Counted from the first letter of the stretch, positions 9,708-30,482 are shown. The stretch is DNA of 64,000 nt from Arthrobacter sp. Soc17.1.1.1 (GCF_036867195.1 NZ_JBAJII010000001.1:496001-560000), one strand, 5' to 3'. Translations and numbers: made by a program. Notes: a model not told the origin generated them from the letters alone.

Positions 9708-12700
9708 TGGCGGCCCACACACCCTACGTCCCGGAGATCCTCACCGGATGGCTGCCGTCGCAGCGGTGGTTCCCCGTCAAGGGGGAGTCTGTGGACCTGA
9801 CGGTGGTCGGCGGGACGGTCCTCGAGGACCCGACCGGCGAGGCCGGGTTCGAGGTGCACTTCCTGGCCGTCACCTCGGGGACGCGCACCGACGTCGTCAG
9901 CGTGCCGATCAGCTATCGCGCGGCACCCCTCGACGGCGCCGCGGCCGGCCTCATCGGCCAGGTGGACCACCCGGAGCTCGGCGCGCGGTGGGCCTACGAC
10001 GCCACCCATGACGCCGACTTCGTGCGCCTCTGGGTCGACTTCACCCTCAGCGGCGGCAGGACGCCCGACGGCCGTCTCGTCGGTGAGGTCGTCAAGGCGC
10101 CCGCCCATCAGGAGCCGGGCGTGGCCCAGCCGGTCAAGGTCCTGCAGGGCGAGCAGTCCAACACCTCCGTCGTGCACGGATCCGGTCCCGGCTCGATGAT
10201 CGTGAAGTTCTTCCGGGTGCTCGCCGCCGGCGAGAGCCCCGACGTGCAGATCAGCGCCGAGCTCACGGCCGGCGGCTCCACCGACACCCCCGACACCTTC
10301 GGCTGGGTGACGGGCACCTGGCAGGCGACCGACGCCGAGCCCGGCCACCACGTCACGGGCCATGTCAGCGTGCTGAGGGACTTCGTCGAAGGGAGCACCG
10401 ACGCCTGGCGTACCGCTTCCTCCGCCGCGTCCACCGCCACCGACTTCACCGCGGAGGCCCAGGGCCTCGGCCGTGCGGTGGCACGCATCCACCGGCAGCT
10501 CGACGGCGCCTTCGGCAGCCGCACGGCCACCGAGGCCGAGGAGCGTAAGTTCAAGGAGGCCCTCGCGCAGCGCATCCGCTGGGCGTGGGAGGAGGCGGGC
10601 GACGTCGTCGGCGACCTCGGCGCCGAGGTCGACCGCATCATCCACGAGATCGAGGACCTCGAGGACATCCCGCCCCTGCAGCGGATCCACGCCGACCTCC
10701 ACCTCGGACAGGTGCTGCAGGCCCCCGACGGCACGTGGCTCGTCATCGACTTCGAGGGGGAGCCGCTCAGGCCCACCGCCGAACGCAGCGTCCCCGACGT
10801 GACCGTCCGCGACGTCGTCGGGATGGTCCGCTCGCTCGAGTACGCGGCGGCGTCCCGAGGGGCCGCCCCGCTCGGCTCGCCCGACGCCACAGCGACCGAA
10901 CAGTGGTCCGACGCCGCCCGCGAGGCCTTCCTCGAGGGGTACGCGGAGGAGCTCGGCGCGCCCGTGGACACCTCCGGACCGCTCTTCCGTGCCCTCTGGC
11001 TGGACAAGGCCCTGTACGAAGTCGTCTACGAGATCCGCAACAGGCCCGACTGGGTCGAGATGCCTGCACGGGATGTGCGCCGCGCTCTGGGTGCGTCGTC
11101 CGGTGCGGACGCAACGAAAGCAGCTGACATGAATCCTCCGAAGAACGCCGACCGCGACCAGGGTGCCGGGCAGACGAACATCGTCGCCAAGGCCGCCAAG
11201 ACCGTCGCCGAGACGGCGAAGGCCGCCACGGACAAGGCGAGGAGCGCCGTCGCCGACGTCGCGGAGAAGGCCCGCGACGCCGGGTCCGGCCAGACCGGGA
11301 CGGCGCCCGCCACCACCGCAGCCGACCCCACGCCCGTGGCCGTCGACCAGTCCGTCCTCCACCAGGTGTCGGAGGGCGTGTACTACCAGCCCCACGCCGT
11401 GCTGGGTGCCCACCTCGGTGACGACGACGTCGTCACCATCCGCACGCTGCGCCGCCTCGCACGGTCCGTCGTCGTGGTCACCGGATCCGGCCGCACGGAA
11501 CTCCGGCACGAGCACAACGGCATCTGGGTCGGCGCCGTCAGGGCGGACAACCCCGGGCACGTCCCCGACTACCGGCTCGAGGTGACGTACGAGGGTGATC
11601 CGATCACCGTCGACGACCCCTACCGGTTCCTGCCGACACTCGGCGAGATCGACATGCACCTCATCGGCGAGGGCCGGCACGAGACCCTGTGGACTGCGCT
11701 CGGTGCACACGTCCGCCACTACTCGTCGGTCCTCGGCGACATCGAGGGTGTGTCCTTCGCAGTGTGGGCGCCGAACGCCCGCGCCGTGCAGGTCATGGGC
11801 GACTTCAACGGCTGGGACGGCAGCGTCAACGCCATGCGCGCCCTCGGCAGCTCGGGTATCTGGGAGATCTTCATCCCCGACGCCGGTGCGGGAACGTGCT
11901 ACAAGTTCCACATCCTCGGCAGCGACGGCCAGTGGCGCGAGAAGGCCGACCCCATGGCACGCGGTACCGAGATCCCGCCGCTCACCGGCTCGAAGGTCGT
12001 CGAGTCGACCTACGTGTTCGGGGACGACGAGTGGATGCAGGCCCGCGCCGCCGGCGACCCCCACAACGGCCCCATGAGCGTGTACGAGGTGCACCTCGGT
12101 TCGTGGCGGCAGGGGCTGAGCTACCGGGAACTCGCCGAGCAGCTCGTGGAGTACGTCTCCTGGCAGGGTTTCACGCACGTCGAGCTCATGCCCGTCGCCG
12201 AGCACCCGTTCGGCGGCTCGTGGGGCTACCAGGTCACGTCCTACTTCGCGCCGACGTCGCGGTTCGGCTCGCCCGACGACTTCAAGTACCTGATCGACCG
12301 GCTGCACCAGGCCGGGATCGGCGTCATCATGGACTGGGTCCCGGCCCACTTCCCGAAGGACGCCTGGGCCCTGGCCAAGTTCGACGGCGGCACGCTGTAC
12401 GAGCACGGGGACCCGTTCCTCGGGGAGCACCAGGACTGGGGCACCCTGATCTTCGACTTCGGCCGCCGCGAGGTGCGCAACTTCCTCGTCGCGAACGCGC
12501 TGTACTGGCTCGAGGAGTTCCACATCGACGGACTGCGCGTCGACGCCGTCGCCTCGATGCTCTATCTGGACTACTCCCGGCAGGAGGGGCAGTGGCGTCC
12601 GAACAAGTTCGGCGGCCGCGAGAACCTCGAGGCCATCTCCTTCCTGCAGGAGGTCAACGCCACCGCCTACAAGCGGGCCCCCGGCATCGTCATGGTCGCC

Positions 12701-13510
12701 GAGGAGTCGACGGCGTTCGACGGCGTCACCCGGCCCACGAGCAGCGGCGGCCTCGGGTTCGGCATCAAGTGGAACATGGGCTGGATGCACGACACCCTCC
12801 AGTACATCTCCGAGGACCCCATCAACCGGGTGCATCACCACGGCAAGGCCACCTTCTCGATGGTCTACGCCTACACCGAGAACTTCATGCTGCCCATCAG
12901 CCATGACGAGGTGGTCCACGGCAAGGGATCGCTCCTGCGCAAGATGCCGGGCGACCGGTGGCAGCAGCTCGCCAACGTCCGGGCCTACCTCGCCTTCCAG
13001 TGGGCGCACCCCGGCAAGCAGCTCATCTTCATGGGGTCGGAGTTCGCGCAGGAAGCGGAGTGGGCCGAGCACCACAGCCTCGACTGGTGGCTGACCGAGA
13101 CGCCCTCGCACCAGGGCGTCCAGCACCTGGTCCGTTCCCTCAACTCGATCTACCGGGACACCCCCGCGCTCTACGTAAGGGACAACGAGCCCGCCGGCTT
13201 CCAGTGGATCGACGAGAACGACGGCGAGCACAACACGCTGTCCTTCATCCGCTGGGACCACCAGGGCAACCCGCTGGTGTGCATCGCGAACTTCGCGGGC
13301 GGACCGCACGAAGGCTTCCGCGTGGGGCTGCCCTGGGCAGGGGAGTGGACGGAGGTCCTCAACACCGACTCCGCCGAGTTCGGCGGATCGGGTGTGGGCA
13401 ACGCCAGCCCCATCACCGCGAAGGAAGGCGCCCACAACGGGCAGCCCGCCTATGGCGATGTCCGCGTGCCGCCTCTCGGGGTGCTCTACCTGAAGCCCGC
13501 CACCTCCTGA
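9707..13510 (+). CDS. glgB: Fusion protein: maltokinase (Mak/Pep2) joined to 1,4-alpha-glucan branching enzyme GlgB
   Basis: One 1267-residue frame carries two enzymes. Residues about 1-450 are maltokinase, which makes maltose-1-phosphate from maltose and [13 protein letters not shown] (catalytic D330) and VIDFEGEP (metal-binding D348) are the aminoglycoside-kinase-like signatures, and [16 protein letters not shown] is a typical Mak start. About 475-540 is a low-complexity Ala/Lys-rich helical linker ([17 protein letters not shown]). From about 545 comes GlgB: N-terminal CBM48 domain, [12 protein letters not shown], nucleophile D946 in [13 protein letters not shown]999 in MVAEESTAF and H1066-D1067 in [11 protein letters not shown]. 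An in-frame ATG at 11129 (residue 475) could allow GlgB to be made alone. The start shares one base with the treS stop. In many actinobacteria Mak is fused to TreS or stands alone; here it is fused to the branching enzyme. Confidence 0.93.
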   Translation: MAAHTPYVPEILTGWLPSQRWFPVKGESVDLTVVGGTVLEDPTGEAGFEVHFLAVTSGTRTDVVSVPISYRAAPLDGAAAGLIGQVDHPELGARWAYDATHDADFVRLWVDFTLSGGRTPDGRLVGEVVKAPAHQEPGVAQPVKVLQGEQSNTSVVHGSGPGSMIVKFFRVLAAGESPDVQISAELTAGGSTDTPDTFGWVTGTWQATDAEPGHHVTGHVSVLRDFVEGSTDAWRTASSAASTATDFTAEAQGLGRAVARIHRQLDGAFGSRTATEAEERKFKEALAQRIRWAWEEAGDVVGDLGAEVDRIIHEIEDLEDIPPLQRIHADLHLGQVLQAPDGTWLVIDFEGEPLRPTAERSVPDVTVRDVVGMVRSLEYAAASRGAAPLGSPDATATEQWSDAAREAFLEGYAEELGAPVDTSGPLFRALWLDKALYEVVYEIRNRPDWVEMPARDVRRALGASSGADATKAADMNPPKNADRDQGAGQTNIVAKAAKTVAETAKAATDKARSAVADVAEKARDAGSGQTGTAPATTAADPTPVAVDQSVLHQVSEGVYYQPHAVLGAHLGDDDVVTIRTLRRLARSVVVVTGSGRTELRHEHNGIWVGAVRADNPGHVPDYRLEVTYEGDPITVDDPYRFLPTLGEIDMHLIGEGRHETLWTALGAHVRHYSSVLGDIEGVSFAVWAPNARAVQVMGDFNGWDGSVNAMRALGSSGIWEIFIPDAGAGTCYKFHILGSDGQWREKADPMARGTEIPPLTGSKVVESTYVFGDDEWMQARAAGDPHNGPMSVYEVHLGSWRQGLSYRELAEQLVEYVSWQGFTHVELMPVAEHPFGGSWGYQVTSYFAPTSRFGSPDDFKYLIDRLHQAGIGVIMDWVPAHFPKDAWALAKFDGGTLYEHGDPFLGEHQDWGTLIFDFGRREVRNFLVANALYWLEEFHIDGLRVDAVASMLYLDYSRQEGQWRPNKFGGRENLEAISFLQEVNATAYKRAPGIVMVAEESTAFDGVTRPTSSGGLGFGIKWNMGWMHDTLQYISEDPINRVHHHGKATFSMVYAYTENFMLPISHDEVVHGKGSLLRKMPGDRWQQLANVRAYLAFQWAHPGKQLIFMGSEFAQEAEWAEHHSLDWWLTETPSHQGVQHLVRSLNSIYRDTPALYVRDNEPAGFQWIDENDGEHNTLSFIRWDHQGNPLVCIANFAGGPHEGFRVGLPWAGEWTEVLNTDSAEFGGSGVGNASPITAKEGAHNGQPAYGDVRVPPLGVLYLKPATS

Positions 13511-13554
13511 CCCGTCAGGCAGGAGGCCCCCGGCCCGAACGCCGGCCGGCACCA

Positions 13555-13592
13555 CAGCGGCGGACCCCGGAAGCGGGGTCCGCCGCTGTTTT
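13555..13592 (+). terminator. Rho-independent terminator of the glgE operon
   Basis: A 15-bp perfect stem (13555-13569 with 13574-13588, loop GAAG) followed by TTTT. It overlaps the proposed -35 box of the first rRNA operon, so transcription of the two units is sharply separated. Confidence 0.85.
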
Positions 13593-13619
13593 GCATCCGC
13601 GGGCGGGCGATGCTACTGT
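13591..13619 (+). promoter_or_regulatory. Candidate promoter of the first rRNA operon
   Basis: TTGCAT (13591-13596), 17-base spacer with an extended TGC, and TACTGT (13614-13619). The rest of 13620-13816 is leader sequence without a recognisable gene. A weaker match than the promoters seen before the second operon. Confidence 0.4.
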
Positions 13620-13819
13620 TTATATCCGCGCTGATGAAGATATCCGATCGGCCGACAACCACAGAACCGAGAAGTCCTTCCTACCCGTATGGGTCGGAGT
13701 GAGGGATCGGGGAAGCGGGAACCGGCCGATTTGGAGAACGGAAGCAGCAAGGGTAAGCTTGTGAAGTTGCTTCGGAGCGAGGACATGACGGTTTGGTTGT
13801 GTTTGGTGCCGGTAGCTCC

Positions 13820-13861
13820 TGTTGTTTGAGAACTCAATAGTGTGCCAAGTTTGTTGATACC
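13820..13861 (+). promoter_or_regulatory. boxA-like antitermination element and left arm of the 16S processing stem (copy 1)
   Basis: TGTTGTTTGAGAACTCAATA resembles the leader element of mycobacterial rrn operons. The whole segment, up to GATACC, is complementary, with a few bulges, to 15791-15827 beyond the 16S gene (GGTATCGTTTGGCACACTG). Together they would form the long stem cut by RNase III. Confidence 0.6.
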
Positions 13862-13992
13862 GATTGTTTTTTGATTGGTTGAATTTGCTGGTTGCCGCAC
13901 CCCGTGTGGTGGCTGGTTTTTTTGGCTGGTTTCGAATTTTGTGCAGCATGGTTCCCCGTTTTCCCGGGGTTCGGTGTTGTGTCTGTGAATCA

Positions 13993-19325
<5,333 letters not shown>

Positions 19326-19648
19326 CACACACCCACCCCCACCGATGGGAGGACGGGCTGTGACACCAGGGACCCAGGCAACTGGACACCCGGCGCCACA
19401 CCCACCACCAGCGGTGACACACGGGGAGGGTGAAGATCACATGCTACGCGTCCACTATGCGGTTCCCAACCAACAACAGGAACCACCTCATAACTGAATA
19501 CATCCACAACTGGAGACATCCAGCACACCGCACAAACCCTCCAAGGCACCACGCCCCACAGGGTTACGTGCGGGAGCGATGTAACCCCACAGATTTACCA
19601 CCCGATCCGAACCCCCTGGGGGCGCCCGGACCGGGACCGGTAGCAAGG
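19326..19648 (+). other. 23S-5S internal transcribed spacer, copy 1
   Basis: 323 bases, C-rich, without a gene. Positions 19441-19476 are the right arm of the 23S processing stem. Confidence 0.8.
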
Positions 19649-19770
19649 GTTACGGCGGTCATAGCGTGGGGGAAACGCCCGGTCCCATTCCGAACCCGGA
19701 AGCTAAGACCCACAGCGCCGATGGTACTGCACCCGAGAGAGTGTGGGAGAGTAGGACACCGCCGGACAAC
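19649..19770 (+). rRNA. rrf: 5S ribosomal RNA, copy 1
   Basis: GTTACGGCGGTCATAGCG, the conserved CCCATTCCGAACCCGGAAG and the closing GACACCGCCGGACAAC are present; the termini pair. About 122 nt. Confidence 0.95.
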
Positions 19771-19782
19771 CATTACAGGAAA

Positions 19783-19809
19783 CGAGGCCCCACCACCGGT
19801 GGGGCCTCG
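19783..19809 (+). terminator. Terminator of the first rRNA operon
   Basis: Perfect 12-bp stem CGAGGCCCCACC / GGTGGGGCCTCG with loop ACC, directly after 5S. Only a short T-run (CCCCTTTAA) follows. Confidence 0.8.
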
Positions 19810-20053
19810 ACCCCTTTAACCACCCCCAACACCCCCACCCACCACCCAGGCCTAGGCCAGTGGTAGGCACCCAGCCTGCAGGCATCCCCGGCAGCACGGC
19901 ACCCCACGGTCCCGAACACGCAGGACGGCAGATGGCACACCCACTCGAACCCGGGTGGCACCCCACGCCAAGGTGCAGCATAAGACGCAGTGGCACGCAT
20001 CCCGGGGCGGCATGCGGTGGGCGGCCGGGGAGCAGTGTCCTGCCGGGCGGGCT

Positions 20054-20161
20054 GAGCACGGGCAACGAAGCCGGGCTGCCGACGCTGCACGGTCGCCGTG
20101 CCCATGCCGGCTACCGGGAACCAGTACCCCGTCCGTTCGGCGGAGCACGGGCAACGAAGCC
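20054..20161 (+). repeat. Pair of 19-bp direct repeats
   Basis: GAGCACGGGCAACGAAGCC occurs at 20054-20072 and again at 20143-20161, 89 bases apart, in the spacer between the rRNA operons. Confidence 0.7.
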
Positions 20162-21242
20162 ATGTAGCTCGGCGGCCAGCAAGGCTGGCATCCGGAGTAG
20201 GCCTCCGGCGCGGTGTCTGCGGTCGCGTCGGTGCACGAGGGGGACCTCCGGCGTTCTGGAGGCCGATGTGCCCCTTCCCTTCGACGGGACCGAGCGGCCC
20301 TGCCCGCCTCTTTGCGAGCGGCACGCGCCCATCGGCCGCGTGCGCGCGGAAGGACGGTGACAGCCTCGTGAACGCAAGGAGAGGCCTGCACCCTACAGGC
20401 TGGACCAGTCGGGTTACTCAAGAGCAACAGGCTCCTGGTAGCCGCCCTGTCCAGGAGCCTCCTGCCCCGTTTCGGCCGGTCTGCCTCGGTATCGTGCGGG
20501 CCTCGGTCGGCCGGTTTCGCCGTGCTCTGGCTACCAGCGAGAGGGTGCGGTTCGGGGGTGGCCAGGTATCGACCTGCCGCCTTCTTTTACCGAGGGAAGC
20601 TGCAGTGCGGTCGCCCCGGCTTTATGCGCGTCACCCTCGTGGACATCATCGGTGCAAAGAGTGGACACCATCAGGAGGAGGTGACGAGCAGCCACCAGCT
20701 GGCTGCCCAGCTTTCGAATGGCGCGGTCCTCAGCTGGGGTCGGGGGCGGGCCTGCCCGCTGGCGCGACCAGCTCGGGGAGTCATCAACCATCGCGCCAGT
20801 GGCAATCGAGTGGATAGTTGACGCTTGTCGCACTGTCCTCAGACAACGGGAGAGCTGATATCTCCTCGCGAGGCACAGGAGATTCGGGCGTGCTCCTGAA
20901 CCGAATGAAGCCGACCACATCACGTCAGCTCCTGTCCTATGTTCATAGGCACTGCCCATGCTGCCTCGGCCGTTGTGGACCCAGGCGGTGATCGGTCGGC
21001 GGTGATCGAGGGAGACCGTCCGTCATCCGGATACCGCCGGTCACCCGGATGACGGTGAGGTATACGGCAAAAACTCTCCCGTGCCCTCGGACGGAAGGTG
21101 ACTGCTGACCTTTCGGCGCAGAGAACGGTCGGAGTGAGGTCTTGTCCCTCGTGGATCGCAACGGGTCGACGGCACCACGTGTCGATCGCCACCGTTCGGC
21201 ATCATGTATCGCATGGACCTCCACTCCGAGGGAGCCTCTATG

Positions 21243-21410
21243 CAAGGCAAGGCAAGGCAAGGCAAGGCAAGGCAAGGCAAGGCAAGGCAAGGCAAGGCAA
21301 GGCAAGGCAAGGCAAGGCAAGGCAAGGCAAGGCAAGGCACGGCACGGCACGGCACGGCACGGCACGGCACGGCACGGCACGGCACGGCACGGCGCGGCAC
21401 GGCACGGCCT
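21243..21410 (+). repeat. Pentanucleotide microsatellite: GGCAA x18 then GGCAC x11 and variants
   Basis: Eighteen exact GGCAA units (21246-21335) run without interruption into eleven GGCAC units (21336-21390), then GGCGC, two GGCAC and GGCCT, decaying into CGCAC and TGCAC-like motifs up to about 21440. The unit lacks stop codons in every frame (Gly-Lys-Ala-Arg-Gln on one strand, Leu-Pro-Cys-Leu-Ala on the other), which produces several spurious long open frames. Confidence 0.95.
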
Positions 21411-22148
21411 CGCACCGCACCGCAATGCACTGCACTGCAGTGCGGTGCGGAGCAGCGTACCGCGCGGCAGGACAGAACCCGGCGGCCCGGAGGAGCAGAG
21501 CTCGGCCGCCGTCAGAAGGTCCGAGCAGCAGAAGTTCACTGTTCTGAGCGAGCGGGGACTATGGCCGGAGGGCACAGGCCGCGGGCCAGGTGCTACTGGG
21601 CTGTACCACCGTCCTTCCGACCACAGCGGGGCATAGCCATCGTGCACGCTCAGCTGATCGGCTCGCCGAGAGACCTCTGACGAGCTAAAGATCAGTGCTG
21701 GCCCCGGGACCCCGTGGCGGCTCGCGCATCGTGGGCTTGCGGACCGAAGGGCCGAACGACCGGGCTTCAGGGCCGCGCATCAGGGACGACGTCCAGCCGA
21801 CTGCTAGCCGGTCGCGACCTGCCGGCGGCGTCCGTCCCACCAGCGGGCCAGCACTCCGGCAGGGCACTGCCGGCTTCGAGGCTGCATCCACTCCTGGCGC
21901 AACTGCTCGAGGCGACTCCTTCAGGTGCACCGAGTTCGGATGTGCGGGAGGCGGGAGCCGGAAATCGGGATCAGGGGAGCAGGGGAGCCAGGCACAGGCC
22001 GGCGTTCGGCGGCCGGTGATCTGCTGCGCCATCGGGTGTCCCAGCCGGCGCGGAGCAACCTCCCGCTGGAGCGAAGCAGCTCCGCTACCGCGGAACATCT
22101 CCCAGGACGGTCGCCGACGCTGGGTGACGCAGGCAACGCCGCTTCGGT

Positions 22149-22177
22149 TTGCTCGCACGGAGAGTGGCGTGTAATGT
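22149..22177 (+). promoter_or_regulatory. Promoter P1 of the second rRNA operon
   Basis: TTGCTC (22149-22154), 17-base spacer, TAATGT (22172-22177). The downstream 22178-22429 is distinctly more A/T-rich than the surroundings and holds no gene. Confidence 0.6.
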
Positions 22178-22329
22178 TTTATGAGTTGCCCCGGTGAGGG
22201 CGACCAACCCCTTCAAAAAACTAGTGGTCGGTCCGTGCGCTCTAAAGCGAATCGGAATTAGGCCTCTAATTGTCATGGGATTGTCTTGTCGTACGTCTTT
22301 TTCGCAGGCAGTAAGCCAAAGCGGAGGAT

Positions 22330-22359
22330 TTGACAAGAGAAAAGAGAATGAAATAAGCT
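22330..22359 (+). promoter_or_regulatory. Promoter P2 of the second rRNA operon
   Basis: Consensus TTGACA (22330-22335), 18-base purine-rich spacer, TAAGCT (22354-22359), 75 bases upstream of the boxA-like leader element. Confidence 0.65.
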
Positions 22360-22432
22360 GTAAACACAACGGCGAAGGAAAGCAGGCCGAGAAAGCGCGA
22401 AAGCGCTGGTCCTGCAAGTAATCGAACGTTCC

Positions 22433-22474
22433 TGTTGTTTGAGAACTCAATAGTGTGCCAAGTTTGTTGATACC
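22433..22474 (+). promoter_or_regulatory. boxA-like leader element and left arm of the 16S processing stem (copy 2)
   Basis: Same sequence as 13820-13861; its pairing partner after the 16S gene is 24408-24444. Confidence 0.6.
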
Positions 22475-22605
22475 GATTGTTTTTTGATTGGTTGAATTTG
22501 CTGGTTGCCGCACCCCGTGTGGTGGCTGGTTTTTTTGGCTGGTTTCGAATTTTGTGCAGCATGGTTCCCCGTTTTCCCGGGTTTCGGTGTTGTGTCTGTG
22601 AATCA

Positions 22606-27952
<5,347 letters not shown>

Positions 27953-28275
27953 CACACACCCACCCCCACCGATGGGAGGACGGGCTGTGACACCAGGGAC
28001 CCAGGCAACTGGACACCCGGCGCCACACCCACCACCAGCGGTGACACACGGGGAGGGTGAAGATCACATGCTACGCGTCCACTATGCGGTTCCCAACCAA
28101 CAACAGGAACCACCTCATAACTGAATACATCCACAACTGGAACATCCAGCACACCGCACAAACCCCTCCAAGGCACCACGCCCCACAGGGTTACGTGCGG
28201 GAGCGATGTAACCCCACAGATTTACCACCCGATCCGAACCCCCTGGGGGCGCCCGGACCGGGACCGGTAGCAAGG
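27953..28275 (+). other. 23S-5S internal transcribed spacer, copy 2
   Basis: No gene seen. Holds the right arm of the 23S processing stem at 28068-28103. Confidence 0.8.
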
Positions 28276-28395
28276 GTTACGGCGGTCATAGCGGGGGAAA
28301 CGCCCGGTCCCATTCCGAACCCGGAAGCTAAGACCCACAGCGCCGATGGTACTGCACCCGAGAGAGTGTGGGAGAGTAGGACACCGCCGGACAAC
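28276..28395 (+). rRNA. rrf: 5S ribosomal RNA, copy 2
   Basis: As copy 1 but with CATAGCGGGGGAAACG in place of CATAGCGTGGGGGAAACG, i.e. two bases fewer, giving 120 nt. Confidence 0.94.
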
Positions 28396-28407
28396 CATTA
28401 CAGGAAA

Positions 28408-28434
28408 CGAGGCCCCACCACCGGTGGGGCCTCG
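28408..28434 (+). terminator. Terminator of the second rRNA operon
   Basis: Same 12-bp stem and ACC loop as after copy 1. Confidence 0.8.
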
Positions 28435-28566
28435 ACCCCTTTAACCACCCCCAACACCCCCACCCACCACCCAGGCCGGCACCCAGTGGCCGGCACCCAG
28501 CCTGCAGGCATGCCCGGTACGGGCCCGCGCACGCGTCGTGGTCGTGCCCGACGGTAGGGTCGATGC

Positions 28567-29115
28567 ATGAGTGGTTTGTTCTCCCATCCTTCCGGTGCGG
28601 CCGATGTCCCCGAGCCCCGGCCGCCGCTGCGGGCCGCCGTTGCGGTCCCCGCGCCGCGCGATCACGCCTGGGCAGGGCTCACGGAGCACCTCCACCTGTG
28701 GTGGCCCGCCGGCGAGCTCAGTCGCTGGGGTACCGACAGCTTCTTCGACCTCGAGGACAATGCCCTGGTCGAGACATCGGTGGACGACGACGAGAACGTG
28801 TGGGGCGAGGTGATCGGCAGTCAGGCGGGTGAGTGGCTCGAGCTGCAGTGGCGGCACGTCGGATCCGCCTCCACCACGCTGCTGAGACTGGTGATGGAGG
28901 GAGCGGCCTCCGCGTCGTCGAGCCCGGCGGCCGCCCTCGCCGGCGAGCCGGCAGAAGGGCAGGGCGGCGCGCACGACGACGGATCCTCCGACACCTCCCT
29001 CGCCGTCGTTCACAGTGGCTGGTCCGAGGCCGATCCGCTGGGCGTCTACGAGTTCTACAGGGACTTCTGGCCTCTCGCGCTCTCGCGCTACCGCCGCTTC
29101 ATGGGAGGGTCATGA
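28567..29115 (+). CDS. SRPBCC (START-like) domain protein
   Basis: 182 residues. It looks like an AHSA1/polyketide-cyclase type SRPBCC protein, a hydrophobic-pocket fold without a fixed reaction: the opening beta-strand and helix with AWAGLTEHLHLWWP, the central EWLELQWRHV and the LAVVHSGWSE strand before a C-terminal helix (YEFYRDFWPLALSRYRRF) follow that pattern. A Ser/Ala/Gly-rich insertion (about 115-145) interrupts the fold. The stop overlaps the start of the next gene by four bases (ATGA), so the two are translationally coupled and may share a substrate. An alternative reading would be a hypothetical protein unrelated to SRPBCC; the assignment rests on pattern only. Confidence 0.62.
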   Translation: MSGLFSHPSGAADVPEPRPPLRAAVAVPAPRDHAWAGLTEHLHLWWPAGELSRWGTDSFFDLEDNALVETSVDDDENVWGEVIGSQAGEWLELQWRHVGSASTTLLRLVMEGAASASSSPAAALAGEPAEGQGGAHDDGSSDTSLAVVHSGWSEADPLGVYEFYRDFWPLALSRYRRFMGGS

Positions 29116-30482
29116 TCGACGGGGCCGCTTTCGAGGAGCTGGTCGCGGCGCTTCCCGGGCGGACCTCGACGACGCCGGCAGACCTGACCCGGTACTCGCG
29201 CGATCAGGGTCCGGTCCTGCAGGCGATCCTTCCCGATGCCGTCGTCCGAGCGCGTTCCGTCGAGGACGTACAGGCGCTTCTGCGGTGGGCGACGCGCCAC
29301 GGCGTGCCGATCGTCAGCCGCGGCGCCGGCTCCGGGGTGTCCGGCGGCGCCCATGCGACGGCGGGCTGCGTCGTCCTGTCGCTGGAACTGATGGATCGGA
29401 TCGTTCAGGTCGATCCCGACGATGAGACCGCGGTCGTCGAGCCGGGGGTGATCAACGCCGACCTGAACGCCGCGGTGGCCCGGTACGGACTCATGTACGC
29501 CCCTGATCCGGCGAGTTACCGGTGGTCCACCCTCGGCGGGAACGTGGCCACCAATGCGGGCGGCCTTCGCTGTGCGAAGTACGGCGTCACCCGTGACTCC
29601 GTGCTCGCCCTCGACGTCGTCCTGGCCGACGGTACGCTCATCTCGACCGGCCACCGGACCTTCAAGGGTGTGGCGGGCTACGATCTCACGGCACTGATCA
29701 CGGGGTCGGAGGGCACTCTCGGGGTCGTCGTCGGGATCACGGTGCGGCTTCGCTACCTGCCCCGGGCCGTCCACACGCTGGCGGCCTTCTTCGACGACTT
29801 CCCGCAGGCGGCCGCCGGGGTCCTCGCGATCGGACGTGCCCGGGTCCAGCCGGCGATCCTCGAACTCCTGGACGGCAGGACCCTCGAGGCGCTCGACGGC
29901 GCGCACGGCTCGGACCTCCGGCGCCGGGGCGGCTCGCTGCTGCTGGTGCAGACCGACGGGTACGGAGCCGCGGCGGAGGCGGACGCGGTCAGGGAAGTGC
30001 TCACCGGCCTGGGTGCCGTGATCAGCGAGGAGGGGTCGGCGGAGGCGGACCGCCTGATTGACCTGAGACGGCACAGCAGGGGTGACGAGGTCGACGACCT
30101 GTACAGGGTGGGGGAGGACGTCGCCGTCCCGAAATCGAAGCTCGTGCCGTACGTGGCGGCACTCGAGGACATGGCCCTCCGTCACGAGGTGAATCTCAAG
30201 GTCGTGGCGCACGCCGGGGACGGCAACCTGCACCCGACGTTCTGGGTGGAGCGGAGCGAGGGACCCCAGGCGCAGGAGCGCCTGGAGAAGGCGCTGGACG
30301 AATCGGTGACGCACGCGCTCGACCTCGGCGGGACGATCACGGGGGAGCACGGCGTGGGTCAGTACAAGCGCCGCTGGCTCGCCTGGGAGCAGTCGCCGGA
30401 GGTCATCGACCTGCAGGCCCGCCTCAAGCAGGTGTTCGACCCCGCCAACATCCTCAATCCAGGCAAGGCGATCGTGTCCTGA
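29112..30482 (+). CDS. FAD-linked oxidase, glycolate oxidase GlcD / D-lactate dehydrogenase-like
   Basis: 456 residues. A 2-hydroxyacid oxidising flavoenzyme of the VAO/PCMH family, probably acting on D-lactate, glycolate or D-2-hydroxyglutarate. Seen: FAD-binding PCMH domain with GAGSGVSGGAHAT, NAGGLRCAKYGVTRDSV and ALITGSEGTLGVV, then the C-terminal cap with HAGDGNLHPTFW and the conserved GTITGEHGVGQYKR. The ATG at 29112 has GGAGG eight bases before it and overlaps the previous stop. No GlcE/GlcF or iron-sulfur partner is adjacent, so the electron acceptor is unknown. The closing segment FDPANILNPGK is the family C-terminal signature. Confidence 0.87.
   Translation: MIDGAAFEELVAALPGRTSTTPADLTRYSRDQGPVLQAILPDAVVRARSVEDVQALLRWATRHGVPIVSRGAGSGVSGGAHATAGCVVLSLELMDRIVQVDPDDETAVVEPGVINADLNAAVARYGLMYAPDPASYRWSTLGGNVATNAGGLRCAKYGVTRDSVLALDVVLADGTLISTGHRTFKGVAGYDLTALITGSEGTLGVVVGITVRLRYLPRAVHTLAAFFDDFPQAAAGVLAIGRARVQPAILELLDGRTLEALDGAHGSDLRRRGGSLLLVQTDGYGAAAEADAVREVLTGLGAVISEEGSAEADRLIDLRRHSRGDEVDDLYRVGEDVAVPKSKLVPYVAALEDMALRHEVNLKVVAHAGDGNLHPTFWVERSEGPQAQERLEKALDESVTHALDLGGTITGEHGVGQYKRRWLAWEQSPEVIDLQARLKQVFDPANILNPGKAIVS

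Larger units (their letters stand above)
19886..22148. other. Unassigned spacer between the tandem rRNA operons
   Basis: About 2.3 kb with many overlapping open frames on both strands, none with recognisable domains, ribosome binding sites or a consistent third-position GC bias; I assign no gene. What is visible: a 19-bp direct repeat (20054-20072 and 20143-20161), a 10-bp inverted repeat AGGCTCCTGG / CCAGGAGCCT (20429-20438 with 20451-20460), and a pentanucleotide array (21243-21410). No transposase, integrase, tRNA or attachment site is seen. Confidence 0.6.

Noticed and set aside
9365..13555. A 1396-codon open frame antisense to treS and mak-glgB
   Set aside because: It runs opposite to well-recognised enzymes and exists only because of high GC at third positions; no ribosome binding site or domain.
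20943..21680. Several long frames on both strands through the pentamer array
   Set aside because: The repeat unit has no stop codon in any frame, so these frames are automatic; flanking sequence has no coding character or start signals.
19886..22148. Inserted mobile element between the rRNA operons
   Set aside because: No transposase or integrase domain, terminal inverted repeats or target-site duplication could be found.
20098..22174. Other frames of 150-240 codons in the rrn spacer
   Set aside because: Many overlapping frames on both strands with unusual Cys/Arg/Pro composition and no start sites; I cannot support any of them as a gene.
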